A DNA stretch of 64,000 nt, from contig NZ_CP062229.1 in NCBI RefSeq assembly GCF_024707545.1, positions 3,019,501-3,083,500 on the forward strand. Reading direction: 5' to 3'. The notes beneath the pieces are model-generated. The model had not been told where the DNA came from. It was given only the letters and a program-made list of their open reading frames with translations, and did no database searches. The position numbers and the translations under genes were made by a program. The stretch comes from Mesorhizobium onobrychidis (lineage in GTDB: Bacteria > Pseudomonadota > Alphaproteobacteria > Rhizobiales > Rhizobiaceae). Shown here one piece after another: positions 60,490-64,000 of the stretch (its first letter is position 1; every line of letters begins with the position of its first letter).

Positions 60490-60801
60490 ATGGGCTACAA
60501 ACTCATTCGCTACAGCGTGAAAGACACCGGACTGGAAGAGAACCGCGCCCTGGTGGCTAAGGTGTTCGAGGCGCTGGATGAGGCGGCGCCGCAAACCGTG
60601 CGCTATCTCGTGCTCGAACTGGACGACGGCGAGTTCGTCCACATCGTCGGCGAGGGAAATGATACATCCGCGCTGACCGGGCTTGCGGCCTTCGAGGCGT
60701 TCACGCAAAACCATGCGGAGCGACGTTCCACCCCGGTCAAGCGATCGCCTGCCAAAATCATCGGCAACTACCATGTCCTTGAGGACGGCAAAGCCGGATA
60801 G
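60490..60801 (+). CDS. Hypothetical protein upstream of an ECF sigma gene
   Basis: The 103-aa soluble protein (MGYKLIRYSVKDTGLEENRA, LVLELDDGEFVHIVGEGNDT, FEAFTQNHAERRSTPVKRSP) has a predicted ferredoxin-like alpha/beta pattern, similar in style to antibiotic-monooxygenase-fold proteins but without a clear match. ATG 60490 follows AGGAGACGAACC. It lies 29 bp before the sigma factor gene, so the two are probably one operon, and it may be a target or partner of the sigma factor. Confidence 0.65.
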   Translation: MGYKLIRYSVKDTGLEENRALVAKVFEALDEAAPQTVRYLVLELDDGEFVHIVGEGNDTSALTGLAAFEAFTQNHAERRSTPVKRSPAKIIGNYHVLEDGKAG

Positions 60802-60830
60802 AGCGACAGCGCCAGGGCCGAGAGAACGCC

Positions 60831-61721
60831 ATGAGCATACGGAAATTCGATCGGCCGGCGTTGGAGGCGATGCTCTCGGGGTTGCGCCCCAAACTGCACC
60901 GCTACTGCGCCCGCATGGCCGGCTCGGTGATCGACGGCGAGGACATCGTGCAGGAGACGCTGCTGAAGGCGCTGCAGGCGGTGGACGGCAGCATGGCGGT
61001 CGAGCGGCCCGAGCAATGGCTGTTTCGCATCGCCCACAATGCCGCGCAGGACCATCTGCGCCGGCGCCATCGGGAAAGGTCGCGCATGACCGAGACCGAC
61101 ATGACCACGATCGAAGATCCCTCCGGCAGCGCCGACGCACGGCTCGCCGCGGCGGCCGGTCTGCGCAGCTTCATGCAGCTTTCGGTGGCGCGGCGCAGCG
61201 CCGTGATCCTGGTCGACGTGCTGGGCCTTTCCCTGCACGAGACCTGCGAGGTGATCAGCGCGACGCTCGCCGCCACCAAGGCGGCGCTGCATCGCGGGCG
61301 GGCGCAGCTGCGCATATTGGCAGCCGAGCCCGAACAGGCCGCCGCGCCCCGGCTCGACGCCGATGACGAGCGACGGCTGCGCCGCTATGTCGATCTGTTC
61401 AACGCGCGCGACTTCGACGCGGTCAGGGCGCTGATCGCCGAGGATATCCAGCTCGAAGTCGTCAACCGCCTCCGCCTGCGCGGCAAGGCCGAAGTGTCGA
61501 CCTATTTCGGCAATTACGATCGCATCACCGATTGGGCGCTGTCGCTGGGCTTCGTCGACGGCAGGCCGGCGATCCTGATCCGCAATCCGCAGGAGCCGGA
61601 TGGCGCCGTGCGCGGCTTCATGCTGGTCGAATGGCGGGACGAGCGGGTCGTCCAGATCCGCGACTTCCGCTACGCACCCTGGTGCCTGATCGATGCGGAG
61701 ATCAGCACCGTGCAGGGGTGA
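60831..61721 (+). CDS. ECF-type sigma-70 factor with C-terminal SnoaL-like domain
   Basis: The 296-aa protein has sigma regions 2 (LHRYCARMAGSVIDGEDIVQ, EQWLFRIAHNAAQDHLRRRH) and 4 (RSAVILVDVLGLSLHETCEV, AATKAALHRGRAQLRIL). From about residue 180 an NTF2/SnoaL-like domain follows (YVDLFNARDFDAVRALIAED, GFMLVEWRDERVVQIRDFRY). Sigma factors with such a tail control their own activity through it and need no separate anti-sigma factor. No anti-sigma gene is adjacent. The signal is unknown. Confidence 0.9.
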   Translation: MSIRKFDRPALEAMLSGLRPKLHRYCARMAGSVIDGEDIVQETLLKALQAVDGSMAVERPEQWLFRIAHNAAQDHLRRRHRERSRMTETDMTTIEDPSGSADARLAAAAGLRSFMQLSVARRSAVILVDVLGLSLHETCEVISATLAATKAALHRGRAQLRILAAEPEQAAAPRLDADDERRLRRYVDLFNARDFDAVRALIAEDIQLEVVNRLRLRGKAEVSTYFGNYDRITDWALSLGFVDGRPAILIRNPQEPDGAVRGFMLVEWRDERVVQIRDFRYAPWCLIDAEISTVQG

Positions 61722-62309
61722 GGGGAGGGCTGGAAATGGTGCGGAGATGGGGCGCGAAAGCGACATGGCCAAGGTTGCGCCACCGGCTACCCTATTTATC
61801 GAGGTGGCATTGGCACAGCCTGCGGTCGCGGGTGGAACCTTCCGCCGTGACCCGGAGGCGACTTCCCTGGTGGAGCTTCGAATGACCGCTTTGCGCCCAA
61901 TGTCGGACGTTGAGTTCAGCTTTGCCGCTTACTGAAAGCCGACATTCCAAGCGACCACGCTGACGGTCGCGGTTGCGCCAGAAGCCGTCATTGCCGAGCA
62001 GATACTCTAACGTCGCGTTCTGGGCCGGAAGCGGAAGATCCGCTTTCGGGATGATTGGGCTAAAAAGCCGACCTTCGCGTCCAGCATAGCGTGGACTGCT
62101 TTGCGCCACTTCCGGTCGTTCATGACGAATCTCCGAACCGGACGTTCGCGCTAGGCCCGGAATCGACCCCATAGCTGCCGTTCCCGCGATACAAAGAGCT
62201 GTTGCAAGCTGGCATCAGCTGGAGCCGACGCTGAGCCGTTGCGGAACTCGTCGCGGAACCATAATCTTGGGCACTGATGTGAGCCCGTGATACTGCGCGA
62301 GGTCCCGCA
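61722..62309. other. Intergenic region with degenerate repeat-family sequence
   Basis: No gene is supported in these 588 bp. The stretch 61900-62170 carries words shared with other gaps: TGAAAGCCGACAT (61933-61945) is the exact complement of ATGTCGGCTTTCA at 63390-63402, and GCCACTTCCGGTC (62105-62117) occurs at 4609-4621. The open frames here look like shadows of such repeats. Confidence 0.45.
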
Positions 62310-62732
62310 ATGGCTTACGAGGCCGCCAAAAGACCGTTGTTCCGAAAACTCGACAACTATCTACTGCATGTGAGCGATCTTGACGAAGCCATATCCTTTT
62401 ATCGGGATCGGCTCGGCCATGCCCTCATCTGGCGGGACGCGGAAGCTGCCGGCTTCGCGTTGCCTGAAGCAGATGCAGAACTAGTAGTTCATCTTCGTAT
62501 TGGTCCAGAGACTGATATTCTGGTTGATGATGTGGACACGGCATTTCGAGAATTTTTGGCAGCGGGCGGAACGGCAGTGGAACCGCCGTTCGACATCGCG
62601 ATCGGACGATGCGCCCGTGTATGTGACCCTTTCGGCAACGTGCTTGTAATATTGGATCAATCGAAGGGAACGTTCACGACGGACGCGGAGCAGAATGTTA
62701 CCGGCGTAGAGCCCGCGGGTAATCCAACCTGA
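62310..62732 (+). CDS. VOC family protein
   Basis: The 140-aa protein reads FRKLDNYLLHVSDLDEAISF YRDRLGH at the start and RVCDPFGNVLVILDQSKG near the end, a single VOC domain. The two halves keep the first metal His position partly (DNYLLHV), and the last acidic ligand is replaced by Leu/Asp (VILDQS), so metal use is uncertain. It is the third VOC protein of the window and not closely similar to the others. Confidence 0.78.
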   Translation: MAYEAAKRPLFRKLDNYLLHVSDLDEAISFYRDRLGHALIWRDAEAAGFALPEADAELVVHLRIGPETDILVDDVDTAFREFLAAGGTAVEPPFDIAIGRCARVCDPFGNVLVILDQSKGTFTTDAEQNVTGVEPAGNPT

Positions 62733-62931
62733 ACGTCGGGCTCTCAGTCGTATTGGCACTCGTGGTGGGCCACTAGAGCCCCCGATGATGCGATGTCCGG
62801 CAGATGAGGGGCTCATCACTCTTGATACCACGATGCAACAGCAGCTAGGACCGACCATATTTGTTACGAATGGTGTCGATGTCGGATTGATCGCCCCGGT
62901 CTCGTCGTTCCAGAAATGAAGGAGCAACGAT

Positions 62932-63360
62932 ATGTCTGAAAAGGAAGTCTTGTCTGTCATCCGGGGCCAGGAAGACGCAACTGCCAAGGGGGACGCCCGC
63001 GCCAACGTCGATGCCATGGACCCGGATGTCGTGGTTTTCGATCTGCCGCCGCCGCTTGCCTATCGAGGCGAACAGGCACGCGACGTCGAAGGGATAAATG
63101 CTTGGTTTGCAACTTGGCGCAACGGCGTCACCGTTCACATGGCTGACCCGCAGCTCATGATCGACGGCGATCTTGCAGTGGCCTTCGGGCTGTCGCGCAT
63201 GACTGGCATTAAGACCGATGGCACAAAGGTCGACTCCTGGAGCCGGCGAACCATCGTGCTAAGGCGCATCGCCGGTTCTTGGAAAATCATCCACAAACAT
63301 GCCAGCTTCCCTATGGCAATGGACGGAAGTGGGCGCGCTGTGACGGATCTCTTGCCGTAG
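62932..63360 (+). CDS. SnoaL/NTF2-like protein (ketosteroid isomerase fold)
   Basis: The 142-aa protein has the cone-like NTF2 fold pattern (SVIRGQEDATAKGDARANVD, MDPDVVVFDLPPPLAYRG, SRRTIVLRRIAGSWKIIHKH ASFPM). The family binds or isomerises small hydrophobic molecules, and many members have unknown roles. GAAGGAG lies upstream of ATG 62932. It stands 200 bp after the VOC gene. Confidence 0.82.
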   Translation: MSEKEVLSVIRGQEDATAKGDARANVDAMDPDVVVFDLPPPLAYRGEQARDVEGINAWFATWRNGVTVHMADPQLMIDGDLAVAFGLSRMTGIKTDGTKVDSWSRRTIVLRRIAGSWKIIHKHASFPMAMDGSGRAVTDLLP

Positions 63361-63787
63361 TTCCGGAACGCCTAACGTCCTCAACAGGGATGTCGGCTTT
63401 CACGCGGCAAGGGGTCGTAGGTGAACGGTCGATTTGGCGGCGCGTTGCTGACAGTCAGCCTTGGGGCCGTTGGCGGACTTGCGGCTTAGAGGCTCGGAAT
63501 GTCAGAAGCGGACCCTCAGTCGGGCTGCGTGCATCGACGTGAACTGACCCATTCCGGTCATCGCCTCATTCCACCTGAAGGTCGCGAAAAGGGTGCGAAC
63601 CCGGGCTTCACACAAACGCCCATCGTCTCAGCGTTTAAAGGTTTGGCGATCTCCTCGAGACGTTCGCAGGGCGCGTTTCCCGATGCGGCCGGCTTTGCAA
63701 TGCGCTACACTCCCAGACCGCCGCGTCCGCGACGACGGCACCGCCTGCTGGGGTGATGATTGGTCGCCCCCTGAAGGAGCTTCGCCC
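63361..63787. other. Intergenic region before the cyclase gene
   Basis: No gene is supported. It shares ATGTCGGCTTTCA (63390-63402) with the gap at 61.9 kb in inverted orientation. GAAGGAG lies at the end and serves the cyclase gene. Confidence 0.45.
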
Positions 63788-64000
63788 ATGAAGCGCAGAA
63801 TGGCCGCCCTGATGGTAGGCGATATCGTCGGCTATTCCGGAATGATGGAGCGAGCCGAGGAGCAAACCGCGGAACGCTTGGCTAGCTGTCAGGCCCTCAT
63901 TTCGGAAAAGGTCGATCTGCTCGACGGCCGGGTTTTCAAGACGACGGGTGACGGGGCCCTCGCCGAATTTCCGAGCGCCGTAAACGCCGTGCGCAGTGCA
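63788..64000 (+). CDS. Class III adenylate/guanylate cyclase, 5' part (cut by window end)
   Basis: From ATG 63788, preceded by GAAGGAG, the frame stays open to the end of the window. The 71 residues seen read MKRRMAALMVGDIVGYSGMM, ERLASCQALISEKVDLLDGR and VFKTTGDGALAEFPSAVNAV. They include the first metal Asp (VGDIVGYS) and the TTGDGALAEF core of class III cyclases. Such rhizobial cyclases usually continue with TolB-like and TPR domains. It should make cAMP; the C-terminal part is not visible here. Confidence 0.85.
   Translation, partial: MKRRMAALMVGDIVGYSGMMERAEEQTAERLASCQALISEKVDLLDGRVFKTTGDGALAEFPSAVNAVRSA

Noticed and set aside
61792..62172. Minus-strand frame of 126 codons in an intergenic gap
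   Set aside because: It overlaps repeat-family words shared with other gaps and has no ribosome site or domain.

Overview
The window is a gene-dense, GC-rich stretch of an alphaproteobacterial chromosome. A rhizobial genome, most likely Mesorhizobium or a close Phyllobacteriaceae relative, is inferred from several features: a dmeR-dmeF nickel/cobalt operon, a BA14K-like Tyr/Gly-rich secreted protein, many FCD-type GntR regulators each next to an ABC transporter or oxidoreductase, CO-dehydrogenase-like molybdenum hydroxylases, and abundant GC-rich palindromic intergenic elements. No rRNA, tRNA, CRISPR array, integrase or intact insertion sequence was seen.

Layout. 0-9.1 kb: a secreted protein, a NicO-type Ni/Co exporter beside an internally deleted MFS gene, a VOC protein, a Tat-exported histidine phosphatase, an MFS permease, an ankyrin protein, a winged-helix/TPR regulator, and an autoregulated ArsR-SRPBCC-DHFR-like group. 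9.1-16 kb: an SDR dehydrogenase with a broken sugar-ABC ATPase, then an operon of FAD-linked oxidase, FadR-like regulator, VOC protein and an NMT1/Tau-type ABC importer. 16-29.8 kb: a serine hydrolase, a molybdenum hydroxylase operon (FAD, 2Fe-2S and Mo subunits plus a MoaD-like protein), a two-helix membrane protein, and a five-gene LIV-type ABC importer followed by an Asp/Glu/hydantoin-type racemase and its probable GntR repressor. 30-36 kb: small secreted proteins and a polyphosphate group (PPK2, SulP permease, CYTH-CHAD protein). 36-42 kb: a region rich in decayed genes around a second SulP permease and a dihydrofolate reductase. 42-49 kb: a TetR repressor with a perfect 20-bp palindrome next to a paoABC-type aldehyde oxidoreductase operon, then a slipin/NfeD pair. 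49-56 kb: a 2OG-Fe(II) oxygenase, a PstS-like protein with a Na/Pi cotransporter, a pseudouridine synthase, and a divergent GntR/quinone-reductase pair with an operator. 56-64 kb: dmeR-dmeF with a truncated nicO, a KefB/YbaL antiporter, an ECF sigma factor pair, two small enzymes, and the start of a class III adenylate cyclase gene cut by the window end.

Themes. There are four or five small-molecule uptake and catabolism modules, each with its own regulator, and for four regulators a candidate operator can be read from the sequence. Metal homeostasis appears at both ends of the window, with one intact and one truncated NicO gene. At least ten gene remnants (MFS, ABC ATPase, DUF4143, two cyclase pieces, alcohol dehydrogenase, TetR, cold-shock protein, RluB tail, NicO) show that the segment has been reshaped by deletion and partial duplication. 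All functional statements rest on recognition of motifs and families by eye; no database search was run.
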